Shown here: positions 31,914 through 37,340 of the stretch, one piece after another | Layout of the letters: each line of letters begins with the position of its first letter | Position numbering within the stretch: position 1 is the stretch's first letter | IMG/VR virus record: IMGVR_UViG_3300034378_000015 | Coordinates: 1-37,931 of that record | DNA: 37,931 nt | Strand: one strand, 5' to 3' | From: a virus | Program-made: the position numbers and the translations under genes | The notes under the pieces: generated by a model | Database searches by the model: none | Seen by the model: the letters and a program-made list of their open reading frames with translations, nothing else | Told to the model about the DNA's origin: nothing

Positions 31914-32673
31914 CATTGGAACACTCATCCTTTCCGTTCTCATGCCTTTGCAGTGCCAACCCGATTGCAAGTGCAACCTGCGGCACGACTGCGTTTCCAA
32001 GTGCCGTCACTCTATCAGCGTATGATCCTGCGGGAACCCCATCACCAATTCTATCAGGCGCGGGTGGGGCTTGTACCCATACATCCATGCGTTGTTCTGC
32101 AATTCCGTCGAGTATCGCGCTCTGCCCGTTTTGCTTAGGCCCCACCCCCTTTTCCCCATCGAGCCGGTTGGGGTAGGCAAGCAGAAAGACACGCTCCCGC
32201 AGATGACAGGCACCGCAGTCTGCCGCAGATAGCACTTGCCACTCCGCATCATACCCGACCTCGGCCAGGGAGCCGAGTACGGCTCCCATGTCTCGAACAA
32301 GGAGCCCTGGTACGTTCTCCACGAGCGCGTATCGTGGTCGTAGAATGCGAATGATTCTGAGCATTTCAAACCAGAGCGAGCTTCGGGCTCCTTGTTCAAG
32401 ACCCTCTCGCAGGCCGGCAAGTGACAAGTCTTGACAGGGGAACCCGCCGCACACAATGTCGGCGCTCCAGTCCTTTCCGTCTTCTGGCGGGAATGTTCTG
32501 ACATTGTCCCATCTCCTCACGTTTGGCCAGTGCTTCTCAAGCACGCGCCGACAATACTCATTCTGTTCCACTTGCCATGCGCAACGGAAGCCGGACTGCT
32601 CAAGGCCGAGGTCCAGTCCACCAATCCCGGCGAACAAACTCCCGAAACGAAGTGGGGCATGAGAACAAGACAT
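31900..32673 (-). CDS. C5 cytosine DNA methyltransferase
   Basis: A 257-residue 5-methylcytosine methyltransferase. Motif I FAGIGGLDLGLEQSGF (about 14-29), motif IV CGGFPCQDLSLAG with the catalytic Cys (about 74), motif VI VENVPGLLV (about 118), motif VIII HLRERVFLLAY and motifs IX/X RVTALGNAVVPQ are all present. The target-recognition region is very short, as in compact phage enzymes. It may protect the phage from host restriction. The ATG at 32673 lies inside an attC-like site, with GGAGG nine bases upstream. Confidence 0.92.
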   Translation of the reverse strand: MSCSHAPLRFGSLFAGIGGLDLGLEQSGFRCAWQVEQNEYCRRVLEKHWPNVRRWDNVRTFPPEDGKDWSADIVCGGFPCQDLSLAGLREGLEQGARSSLWFEMLRIIRILRPRYALVENVPGLLVRDMGAVLGSLAEVGYDAEWQVLSAADCGACHLRERVFLLAYPNRLDGEKGVGPKQNGQSAILDGIAEQRMDVWVQAPPAPDRIGDGVPAGSYADRVTALGNAVVPQVALAIGLALQRHENGKDECSNGRDM

Positions 32674-32729
32674 TCGAGGCTACCTCCGTTCGCTCCGCTC
32701 ACTACGGAGCCTCACTGTCAGCGTTAGAT
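32660..32729 (+). other. attC-like site at the methyltransferase start
   Basis: Plus strand: TGAGAAC ... AGCGTTAGAT, a perfect GTTRRRY box. Stem: GACA/TGTC, GAGGC/GCCTC, TCCGT/ACGGA, with unpaired bases on the 5' arm. It contains the start codon and ribosome site of the C5 methyltransferase and the last codons (QSNADSEAP) of the upstream gene. Confidence 0.65.
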
Positions 32730-32905
32730 TGCTTGGGTCTACCGCAACACTTAGCCCGATCTTCCTCGCACCCGGCGCACACGTCGTGGCCTGCGTTGAC
32801 CTCCGACCAAATGAGCGGTCCCGCCAACTCGACGGGCAATGTGCATGTTGCCGGGACGTAGCCTTGCTGAATCATCATCTGCTTTCCTGCTTCTCCTGCA
32901 AACAT
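32702..32905 (-). CDS. Small Cys-rich cassette protein
   Basis: A 67-residue protein with FAGEAGKQMMIQQGYVPATC and a C-terminal VCAGCEEDRAKCCGRP cluster that could bind zinc. GAAAGGAG lies eight bases before the ATG and directly beside the attC-like site 32929-32988. It ends SNADSEAP inside the next site. No family recognised. Confidence 0.65.
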   Translation of the reverse strand: MFAGEAGKQMMIQQGYVPATCTLPVELAGPLIWSEVNAGHDVCAGCEEDRAKCCGRPKQSNADSEAP

Positions 32906-32928
32906 CGTCGGCTCCTTTCCGGCTGGCA

Positions 32929-32988
32929 ATCTAACCAGCCATTGGAAGGTATGCACCTTACGGCGCAACCTTCAATTTGTCGTTATGC
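32929..32988 (+). other. attC-like site, near-textbook
   Basis: Plus strand: ATCTAAC ... CGTTATGC. Stem: ATTG/CAAT, unpaired G, AAGGT/ACCTT, unpaired A, then a 6-bp top stem and a 4-base loop. On the plus strand one top-stem pair is A-C; on the minus strand it is a G-T wobble, so the minus strand folds better, as expected for an attC bottom strand. Confidence 0.78.
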
Positions 32989-33285
32989 TTTGTCTAAATC
33001 AACAAAGTCTTTGCAAAACATCATAATGTAAATAAACCTTGTATCGTTATTCTCTGGGTTCAGTCCACAGAACAAACGCTTCTTTTTCTGAATCAATCTT
33101 GCGGACGGATACACTTGCCGAACCGCATCCATTACTTTTCTTGCTCTCTTTTTCGGTATGCCAGACCGGAATTTCAGCATAACAACAGGATGGAGTGTAT
33201 TGCCATTAACCGCTTTCTTGACATCATCCTCAATCTGGTTTTCAAGTCTCGCTTCCTCATAAACATCTTGTAAAAAGTCACTCAT
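32983..33285 (-). CDS. Small cassette-type protein
   Basis: A 100-residue protein with SDFLQDVYEEARLENQIEDD, then a mixed strand/helix core (FRSGIPKKRARKVMDAVRQVY) and KKKRLFCGLNPENN. It is AT-rich compared with its neighbours. The GTG at 33294 is an alternative start. The last codons run into the attC-like site. No family recognised. Confidence 0.65.
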   Translation of the reverse strand: MSDFLQDVYEEARLENQIEDDVKKAVNGNTLHPVVMLKFRSGIPKKRARKVMDAVRQVYPSARLIQKKKRLFCGLNPENNDTRFIYIMMFCKDFVDLDKA

Positions 33286-33307
33286 GGCAAACACTCATCC
33301 TTTCACG

Positions 33308-33553
33308 TTAGAAAACAACTATATCTTCCGGTGTCATGTTTTTAATTGCCTCACACAATGCCTTCCACTGTGCAGGCCACACGTATCTAGCGTCTTCTGC
33401 GAAGTCACACGATAAAGGATGCTCATTGTTTACTTTCTCGATCACGTCCAACACTGCTTGTTTTCTAACAAGCGGCTCAACCGTATTGGCCTTACGCGCT
33501 TTTTCAAGTCCGGCCTTCACCCCTGCGTCAATGTTGTTCAGTATCTCCTGCAT
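33308..33553 (-). CDS. Small cassette-type protein
   Basis: An 81-residue helical protein (QEILNNIDAGVKAGLEKARK, AVLDVIEKVNNEHP and a closing NMTPEDIVVF). AAAGGAG lies five bases before the second of two ATGs, which is chosen. Upstream, ATCAGGC and GCCTGAT form a hairpin next to GTTAGAA (plus strand 33591), a degenerate attC-like junction. No function known. Confidence 0.65.
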   Translation of the reverse strand: MQEILNNIDAGVKAGLEKARKANTVEPLVRKQAVLDVIEKVNNEHPLSCDFAEDARYVWPAQWKALCEAIKNMTPEDIVVF

Positions 33554-33591
33554 CATTCTCCTTTCATCAGGCCAAACGGTTAGCCTGATCG

Positions 33592-33768
33592 TTAGAAACA
33601 AAATATTATTAGCGCAGAAAGCCCTAGCCATATTATCATTACCGCATGCCATACCAGCCATGCATTAAACCGATTTGTCGCAATCGCAACAAGATTACCA
33701 GAACAAAGCAAAACTGTTACTCCAAGTATCAATAATGAATAAGTATCAATAATGAATGTCTGAACCAT
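33592..33768 (-). CDS. 58-residue two-TM membrane protein
   Basis: A short frame with two hydrophobic helices: SLLILGVTVLLCSGNLVAI and WHAVMIIWLGLSALIIF, joined by a short basic loop. GAGGTAAAG precedes the ATG. It is AT-rich. Its 5' end is built on a 17-base tandem duplication (33724-33757). Small membrane proteins of this kind in phages can be holins or superinfection-exclusion factors, but that is speculative here. Confidence 0.75.
   Translation of the reverse strand: MVQTFIIDTYSLLILGVTVLLCSGNLVAIATNRFNAWLVWHAVMIIWLGLSALIIFCF
33724..33757. repeat. 17-bp perfect tandem duplication
   Basis: On the minus strand ATTCATTATTGATACTT occurs twice in direct succession (33757-33741 and 33740-33724) near the start of the two-TM protein. 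Because 17 is not a multiple of three, the two copies are read in different frames (FIIDTY then SLLIL). Confidence 0.9.
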
Positions 33769-33790
33769 CTTTACCTCAATGTTTCTAAGT

Positions 33791-33853
33791 TTCTAACCAA
33801 GAAATGCAGAGTATTTCGCGTAGCCGCGAAAACTCTGATTTCAACCGTTCTGT
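33791..33853 (+). other. attC-like site, strong stem
   Basis: Plus strand: TTCTAAC ... CGTTCTGT. Stem: GAAAT/ATTTC, unpaired G, CAGAGT/ACTCTG, unpaired A, TTTCGCG/CGCGAAA, loop TAGC: 18 paired bases with two single extrahelical bases on the 5' arm. It lies between the Lar-like gene and the two-TM gene. Confidence 0.78.
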
Positions 33854-34104
33854 CCCCTTTTATTCCATGCGTTTGCGGCGGCCTTCTTGCTGGTGTAACA
33901 ACCAGTATTCATGTGGGGCAAACAATTTGATTTATCTCCCTTACAGGCGATGAAATAAGTTTTGCCGCACATATCAAACGTCGCTTCTGCTCCACAAAAT
34001 GCACAAGGGGACAGAACAATCGAATCAACCGTACTTTGATTAGCCGCTTTTTCTTCTTGTTCAAGTTCTTCGTCTGTAAAAAATGGTTCTTCAATAGTTT
34101 TCAT
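33841..34104 (-). CDS. Lar-like zinc-binding protein
   Basis: An 87-residue protein with an acidic start, then SPCAFCGAEA, FIACKGDKSNCLP and a closing AAANAWNKRGQ. The spaced Cys pairs followed by the A-x-x-x-WN-x-R ending match the restriction-alleviation protein Lar family, common in phages. A role against host restriction fits with the nearby C5 methyltransferase, though Lar-like proteins vary in function. The start at 34104 follows CCGGAGAAAG. Confidence 0.75.
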   Translation of the reverse strand: MKTIEEPFFTDEELEQEEKAANQSTVDSIVLSPCAFCGAEATFDMCGKTYFIACKGDKSNCLPHMNTGCYTSKKAAANAWNKRGQNG

Positions 34105-34124
34105 GTTTTTCTTTCTCCGGCTAA

Positions 34125-34403
34125 TCAAAGCTGGTTATCCGCGGCGTTGGCTGCTACTTGTGCAAAGTACATCACCCAGCAATCCACCTCGCATCCCCGC
34201 GTGCAGGTCTTGCCGCAGTCTTGTGGGTGCTGCCAGTTCTTGCAGTCTGCCGGACACGATCCGGTCACGTCCTCAATCAAGCGGGAGGCAGCCAACAACG
34301 CGGTGGACTGTACCGATGAAGGCGCGGTCGGCGCGTATCCACACCGCCCACACAACCCAACGTCGCTTTGCCAGATCAACCCGCATCTGTTGCACACCTT
34401 CAT
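34125..34403 (-). CDS. Zinc-ribbon cassette protein
   Basis: A 92-residue protein. Residues 1-21 form a ribbon (CNRCG ... CGRCGY), followed by SSVQSTALLAASRLIED, which is nearly the same as a segment of 30809-31324. The C-terminal part is Cys-rich (GSCPADCKN, CGKTCTRGCEVDC). The start codon and ribbon lie in the loop of the long attC-like site 34290-34427, and the tail (ANAADNQL) is read from the next junction. Confidence 0.7.
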   Translation of the reverse strand: MKVCNRCGLIWQSDVGLCGRCGYAPTAPSSVQSTALLAASRLIEDVTGSCPADCKNWQHPQDCGKTCTRGCEVDCWVMYFAQVAANAADNQL

Positions 34404-34427
34404 CGTCCAGTCACCTCCGCGTTGGGC
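34290..34427 (+). other. Long attC-like site, copy 2 (138 bp)
   Basis: Outer boxes AGCCAACAAC (34290) and GCGTTGGGC. The arms pair as CGCGG/CCGCG, GACTG/CAGTC and CGATGAAGG/CCTTCATCG (9 bp), leaving a loop of about 80 bases. The loop codes on the minus strand for the zinc ribbon of 34125-34403. CATCGTCCAGTCACCTCC at its right arm is also present at 31213-31348. Confidence 0.65.
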
Positions 34428-34428
34428 G

Positions 34429-34674
34429 TCATTCCTTGGATACAACCGTATAACATTCTGGGCATCGTTCTGTCCCTTTGGCGAATCGACCGGCGTCTTC
34501 TACCACGTAGTACAGTTTGCGTAGTTCCGTCCTCACACGGCTGATCGTATTGGCGGCACGCTGCATCTCCACCTTGTCATCCAGTCCTATGTTGGCAACG
34601 CCTGCATCGTGGCAGGTGTCGCCCAGGTTGTGCAGGTCTTTCAGCACCCGCTCCATGCGTTCTTGTGTTGTCAT
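34429..34674 (-). CDS. Small helical cassette protein
   Basis: An 81-residue protein with ERMERVLKDLHNLGDTC, EMQRAANTISRVRTELRKL and a closing TERCPECYTVV Cys pair. Mostly coiled or helical-bundle in character. GAAAGG lies ten bases before the ATG, next to the attC-like site 34698-34760. The function is not recognised. Confidence 0.65.
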   Translation of the reverse strand: MTTQERMERVLKDLHNLGDTCHDAGVANIGLDDKVEMQRAANTISRVRTELRKLYYVVEDAGRFAKGTERCPECYTVVSKE

Positions 34675-34697
34675 TGTCTTTTCCTTTCTGACCGGAC

Positions 34698-34760
34698 GCC
34701 CAACAAAGGCGTCCAGCATATTGTCGCTAGTGCGCCAAATGCTGACGCCCAGCGTTCGGT
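34698..34760 (+). other. attC-like site, canonical form
   Basis: Plus strand: GCCCAACAAAG ... AGCGTTCGGT. Stem: GGCGTC/GACGCC, unpaired C, AGCAT/ATGCT, unpaired A, TTG/CAA, then the loop. The extrahelical bases are G and T on the minus strand, as in typical attC bottom strands. Confidence 0.78.
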
Positions 34761-35026
34761 TTCATCAGTCTGTCGATTCGCTGGCGTATATCTGTGTACT
34801 CAACCGTTTCCGCGGACCAAGGTTTGTTCTTGTTCACAACGTGCCCCAGCCAGTCTGGACGGATGCCCAACTTGCTGGCGTTACAACACAACCAATCCAA
34901 TCTCTTTGTGTCAGAAACCGAACAATGAAATTGAGAGGGACAAGTGATAGGCGCGTCAACATTCCGAACGGGCTTAGACGTTCGGAACTGGACCTTGGTA
35001 TGCTTAAGTTGTTGGTTGTCCATCAC
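34727..35026 (-). CDS. Small cassette-type protein
   Basis: A 99-residue protein with a CPSQFHCSVSDTKRLDWLCC middle and WLGHVVNKNKPWSAE, DIRQRIDRLMKPNAG at the end. GAGGGG lies before the start, which may be GTG at 35026 or ATG at 35023. The 3' end enters the attC-like site and encodes the tail PNAGRQHLAH. No family recognised. Confidence 0.6.
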   Translation of the reverse strand: MMDNQQLKHTKVQFRTSKPVRNVDAPITCPSQFHCSVSDTKRLDWLCCNASKLGIRPDWLGHVVNKNKPWSAETVEYTDIRQRIDRLMKPNAGRQHLAH

Positions 35027-35038
35027 TTGCCCCTCATT

Positions 35039-35314
35039 TCAGACGTTCGGCACATGAACGGGTTTGCTCCACACAACCCCGCACCCGCCGCGACACTCGC
35101 CGATGATGGCAACCGTTCCGTCGCCATTGGCCCTGCGTCCCTTGGCCGTCCGCATCGGCTTGCCGCACCACTCGCAGAGGAACGGCCCGATCTTGTGATC
35201 GGGTGCCGAACCAACGCTTCGACACGTACCGGAGGAAGCCGCGCTTTCCTCCGGCATTCGGTCGTCCATTTTGCCGTAGGCGTCACTCTGAAATCCGGGG
35301 TCAAACTTGTTCAT
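35039..35314 (-). CDS. Zinc-binding cassette protein
   Basis: A 91-residue protein with a polar first half (GKMDDRMPEESAASSGTC) and a ribbon LCEWCGKP ... GECRGGCGVVW. GGAGGAAGCC precedes the ATG at 35314. A perfect hairpin (CCCGATC, TTGT, GATCGGG) lies in its coding sequence near 35190. It ends VPNV inside a degenerate junction. Function unknown. Confidence 0.65.
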   Translation of the reverse strand: MNKFDPGFQSDAYGKMDDRMPEESAASSGTCRSVGSAPDHKIGPFLCEWCGKPMRTAKGRRANGDGTVAIIGECRGGCGVVWSKPVHVPNV

Positions 35315-35891
35315 TGGCTTCCTCCGTCCGGTCAAGCGAAACGTTGGAGGTATCGTAGCCACACGGGCACCAATGCCGGAGGAACTTGCCATCAGATCGG
35401 CGCATCTCGACGGAGGACTCGTACCCGCCACACTGTGGGCAGCACAGTACGCCATCAGGCGCAAGGCTTCCCATCGTCTCGGCCACGCCAGGGACGCCAG
35501 GCACCTCCAACAACTGCTTCGAGCGCGACTGGCGAGAAGCCGCCTCGTCGCGCTCTGCGTGGCGTGCAAATCCAGCGTCGGAAAACGATCTATTGCTCAT
35601 TGGTGTTCCTTTCTCGCCCGGCGCGTCAGGCCGGACGTTCTGCTCAATGGCTCTGACGGCATCCATCGGGTCGAGGTTGAGCCGCAAGCCGTAGTCGATA
35701 GCTGTCAACGCGAGGTCTACGCTTTTGGTGTGCTTCAGGACGTACAGCACTTGTCCGACCGAAAACGGGGTGAGAGGTGCGACAGCGCGAGCAATCGCGG
35801 ACTGCACCCCTTCGTCGGTAATCAGAGCAGAACAATTTGCTCCACACGTATTCCGGTGGGCGCGTTTTTCATTGTCCATGCGTGTTCCCAT
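35301..35891 (-). CDS. Two-part cassette protein read through junctions
   Basis: A continuous 196-residue frame. Residues 1-95 are helical (SAIARAVAPLTPFSVGQVLY, LNLDPMDAVRAIEQ). A degenerate attC-like junction is read as QNVRPDAPGEKG. A second ribosome site (GAAAGGAACACC) then precedes ATG 35600, from which 99 residues could be made alone. That part crosses the hairpin at 35505-35582 and ends with a ribbon, CCPQCGG ... WCPCGYDTSNV. The start at 35891 has GGAGG upstream. Probably two cassette genes in one frame. Confidence 0.6.
   Translation of the reverse strand: MGTRMDNEKRAHRNTCGANCSALITDEGVQSAIARAVAPLTPFSVGQVLYVLKHTKSVDLALTAIDYGLRLNLDPMDAVRAIEQNVRPDAPGEKGTPMSNRSFSDAGFARHAERDEAASRQSRSKQLLEVPGVPGVAETMGSLAPDGVLCCPQCGGYESSVEMRRSDGKFLRHWCPCGYDTSNVSLDRTEEANEQV
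35505..35582 (+). other. attC-like site with degenerate 3' box
   Basis: Plus strand: CTCCAACAAC start, 9-bp perfect stem GAGCGCGAC/GTCGCGCTC, inner GGC/GCC stem, and a weak 3' box GCGTCGGA. It lies fully inside the coding frame 35301-35891. The R' box departs from GTTRRRY, so this may be a decayed site. Confidence 0.45.
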
Positions 35892-35919
35892 AGCCTGAGC
35901 CTCCATGAAGATGTTCACG

Positions 35920-36177
35920 TCACGCCCCTTTCTGCCCACCGGAAACGGTGAGCATGTCGTTCGGCAGAAAGGCGAAGCATGGCCCGTTGCCAAGTCCGTC
36001 CTTCGTGCGTGGAATCATCCTGTGCAGTAGGCTTGCCTTGTTGTTGCACTCGTCGTAGTTCCATGTCTCGTGTGCCTGCCAGCACGGGCAACCGTACTCA
36101 TCCGACCAATGCACGCAGCGGTCGCAATACTGCGCCTGGTAGTCCAACCCTTCTGATCCATTCGAGAAGTAACCCAT
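35920..36177 (-). CDS. Cys-rich phage protein of the YCDRCVHW type
   Basis: An 85-residue protein with MGYFSNGSEGLDYQAQYCDRC, then GCPCWQAHETWNYDECNN and a closing CFAFLPND. This order (GYFSNG, YCDRCVHW, then NYDECN) recurs in a small protein family of phages and accessory regions whose role is not known. The Cys spacing suggests zinc. GGGGAAAGG lies nine bases before the ATG. Confidence 0.75.
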   Translation of the reverse strand: MGYFSNGSEGLDYQAQYCDRCVHWSDEYGCPCWQAHETWNYDECNNKASLLHRMIPRTKDGLGNGPCFAFLPNDMLTVSGGQKGA

Positions 36178-36207
36178 GTCTGTCCTTTCCCCGCCAGTCC
36201 GACCGGA

Positions 36208-36264
36208 GCCGAACCAGCGGATTCAGGCGACGCCTAAAGGCGCGCCTGATCCTTCACGTTGGCA
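36208..36264 (+). other. attC-like site
   Basis: Plus strand: GCCGAAC ... ACGTTGGCA. Stem: GGAT/ATCC, unpaired T, CAGGCG/CGCCTG, unpaired A, CGCC/GGCG, loop TAAA. It occupies the 88-bp gap between two Cys-rich genes. Confidence 0.72.
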
Positions 36265-36265
36265 A

Positions 36266-36502
36266 TCAGCCCCATACTATGCCGCATCCCCCGCACGAGC
36301 GGCAGCATTCCGGCATTGCGACCGCTGTTGTCCATGTGTTGCTGGTGCGGTCGTAGAACCCGGCGTCAACGATTCCCGCCCCCGCACACACGGGGCAGCG
36401 GTGGGGCTGCTTGCCAACAACCACATGGAGAGGTACGGGATTGTCCGCGCCCTTCCATCCCTCTGTGTGTACCGCAGGATCGGACGTGTTCAGTTCACTC
36501 AT
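36266..36502 (-). CDS. DnaJ-type zinc-finger cassette protein
   Basis: A 78-residue protein with two CxxCxGxG-like repeats, RCPVCAGAGIVDAG and CCRSCGGCGIVWG. These are the zinc modules of the DnaJ central domain, without a J domain. GGAAGGGAG lies before the ATG at 36502. It overlaps the preceding frame by eight bases. Possibly a redox or protein-binding finger; function not known. Confidence 0.7.
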   Translation of the reverse strand: MSELNTSDPAVHTEGWKGADNPVPLHVVVGKQPHRCPVCAGAGIVDAGFYDRTSNTWTTAVAMPECCRSCGGCGIVWG

Positions 36503-36668
36503 CGTTTTCTCCCTTCCGACAATCCCGCCCCTCATGCGGGACGTTGGAGCGACAAACAGGCCACAGCGCAACAGCCCACCAAGCGCGCATTATGAATCGC
36601 CGCCACGGGAACAGGCTACGGTACATGGCGAGCAACTGCGTTCTGCTCCATTTCTCAAAGTGCGTCAT
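36495..36668 (-). CDS. Short one-TM cassette protein
   Basis: A 57-residue frame (MTHFEKWSRTQLLAMYRSLF then RRFIMRAWWAVALWPVC, a probable membrane helix). The tail SNVPHEGRDCRKGENDE is read from a junction whose TCCCGC/GCGGGA hairpin lies next to GTTGGAG. The ATG follows the attC-like site 36676-36736 with no clear ribosome site, so it is less certain than its neighbours. Confidence 0.5.
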   Translation of the reverse strand: MTHFEKWSRTQLLAMYRSLFPWRRFIMRAWWAVALWPVCRSNVPHEGRDCRKGENDE

Positions 36669-36675
36669 GGTTGCG

Positions 36676-36736
36676 CTCCAACAAAAGCATCGAGTCCTAC
36701 GTCGCTTCGCGCCGAGGCTCATGCTCGGCGTTCTCC
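36676..36736 (+). other. attC-like site
   Basis: Plus strand: CTCCAACAAAAG ... GGCGTTCTCC. Stem: AGCAT/ATGCT, unpaired C, GAG/CTC, unpaired T, CCT/AGG, unpaired A, CG/CG, loop. Three extrahelical bases, all on the 5' arm. It shares both arms with 31601-31671, and the stop of the upstream gene lies in it. Confidence 0.72.
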
Positions 36737-36936
36737 TGAAACCACGTCGCGGTAAAGTCCCGTACCGCCTCAGCGTACTCGCGAGACTGGAACGTGTCGG
36801 CAATCAAGTCGCGCCGACCGTCGATCTCTCGCCAGATCCGAGAACCGCCGTGCTCGTAGATGGTCTGCTGAATCTCAGGAGAACAATCACTTGGACACGT
36901 ACCCGAATGGGCCGCTTGCGTTGTCAGTTCAGTCAT
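36697..36936 (-). CDS. Small cassette-type protein
   Basis: A 79-residue protein with SGTCPSDCSPEIQQTIYEHG and a helical REYAEAVRDFTATWFQ end. CCAGGAGG lies nine bases before the ATG at 36936. Its last residues (ENAEHEPRREAT) are encoded by the attC-like site; the tail QNAEHDTRHEA of 31635-31913 is a close match for the same reason. No family recognised. Confidence 0.65.
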   Translation of the reverse strand: MTELTTQAAHSGTCPSDCSPEIQQTIYEHGGSRIWREIDGRRDLIADTFQSREYAEAVRDFTATWFQENAEHEPRREAT

Positions 36937-37117
36937 AGCTTCCTCCTGGCCCATTCGGGCCGGTCAAGTGTGCGTTGTGCCTACTGGCCTTGCGCCGTTT
37001 CCTCGCCGCCTGCATCCGTGCCTGCTGCTCGGGCGTGATCGTGCGCCGAGAGGCGCGGCCTCCCTTGGCGCGCCCCTCGTCTCTCCACTCGTGTCCGCAT
37101 TTGGGGCAGCGCATCAT
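36929..37117 (-). CDS. Small zinc-finger basic protein
   Basis: A 62-residue protein with RCPKCGHEW at the start and a very basic helix (PEQQARMQAARKRRKASRH). One Cys pair is visible. The start ATGATG at 37117 follows GAGGGCGGG and overlaps the previous stop. The tail HNAHLTGPNGPGG is read from a junction with a GGCCC/GGGCC hairpin next to GTTGTGC. Confidence 0.65.
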   Translation of the reverse strand: MMRCPKCGHEWRDEGRAKGGRASRRTITPEQQARMQAARKRRKASRHNAHLTGPNGPGGSYD

Positions 37118-37329
37118 CCCGCCCTCACAATCGTGTACTCAGCGCGGCCCGCCTCGTTGTGCGCCGTGTAGTAGATAGCCTCATCCAACTCGGCAATCAT
37201 GGCGCGAGCGGCGGCGCGTGTGCCTCGCCACTCCTCGCCTGTTGCATCGTCAATCAGCCGTGTCTTGGTTGTGCGCGGGCCGTAGTAGTTGCGCGTAACG
37301 CAGATTGCATATTGTGCGGTGGTCGTCAT
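37114..37329 (-). CDS. Small phage protein
   Basis: A 71-residue protein with AQYAICVTRNYYGPRTTKTR, then AARAMIAELDEAIYYTAHNE and EYTIVRAG. This strand-helix-strand pattern is common among short phage accessory proteins, but no role is established. AAGGGGG lies seven bases before the ATG at 37329. Confidence 0.7.
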   Translation of the reverse strand: MTTTAQYAICVTRNYYGPRTTKTRLIDDATGEEWRGTRAAARAMIAELDEAIYYTAHNEAGRAEYTIVRAG

Positions 37330-37340
37330 AGTGTGCCCCC

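Noticed and set aside
31458-32138. Plus-strand frames such as 31458-32138 and 34517-35656 in the array
   Set aside because: They lie antisense to genes with clear motifs (C5 methyltransferase, zinc ribbons), lack ribosome sites and have Ser/Arg/Pro-rich composition typical of reverse frames.
32007-32504. A second minus-strand frame overlapping the C5 methyltransferase
   Set aside because: It is fully inside the methyltransferase in another frame and shows no motif of its own.
30396-36980. Integron integrase gene
   Set aside because: No tyrosine recombinase motifs were seen in any frame, so a complete integron is not claimed; only attC-like sites and cassette-like genes are.
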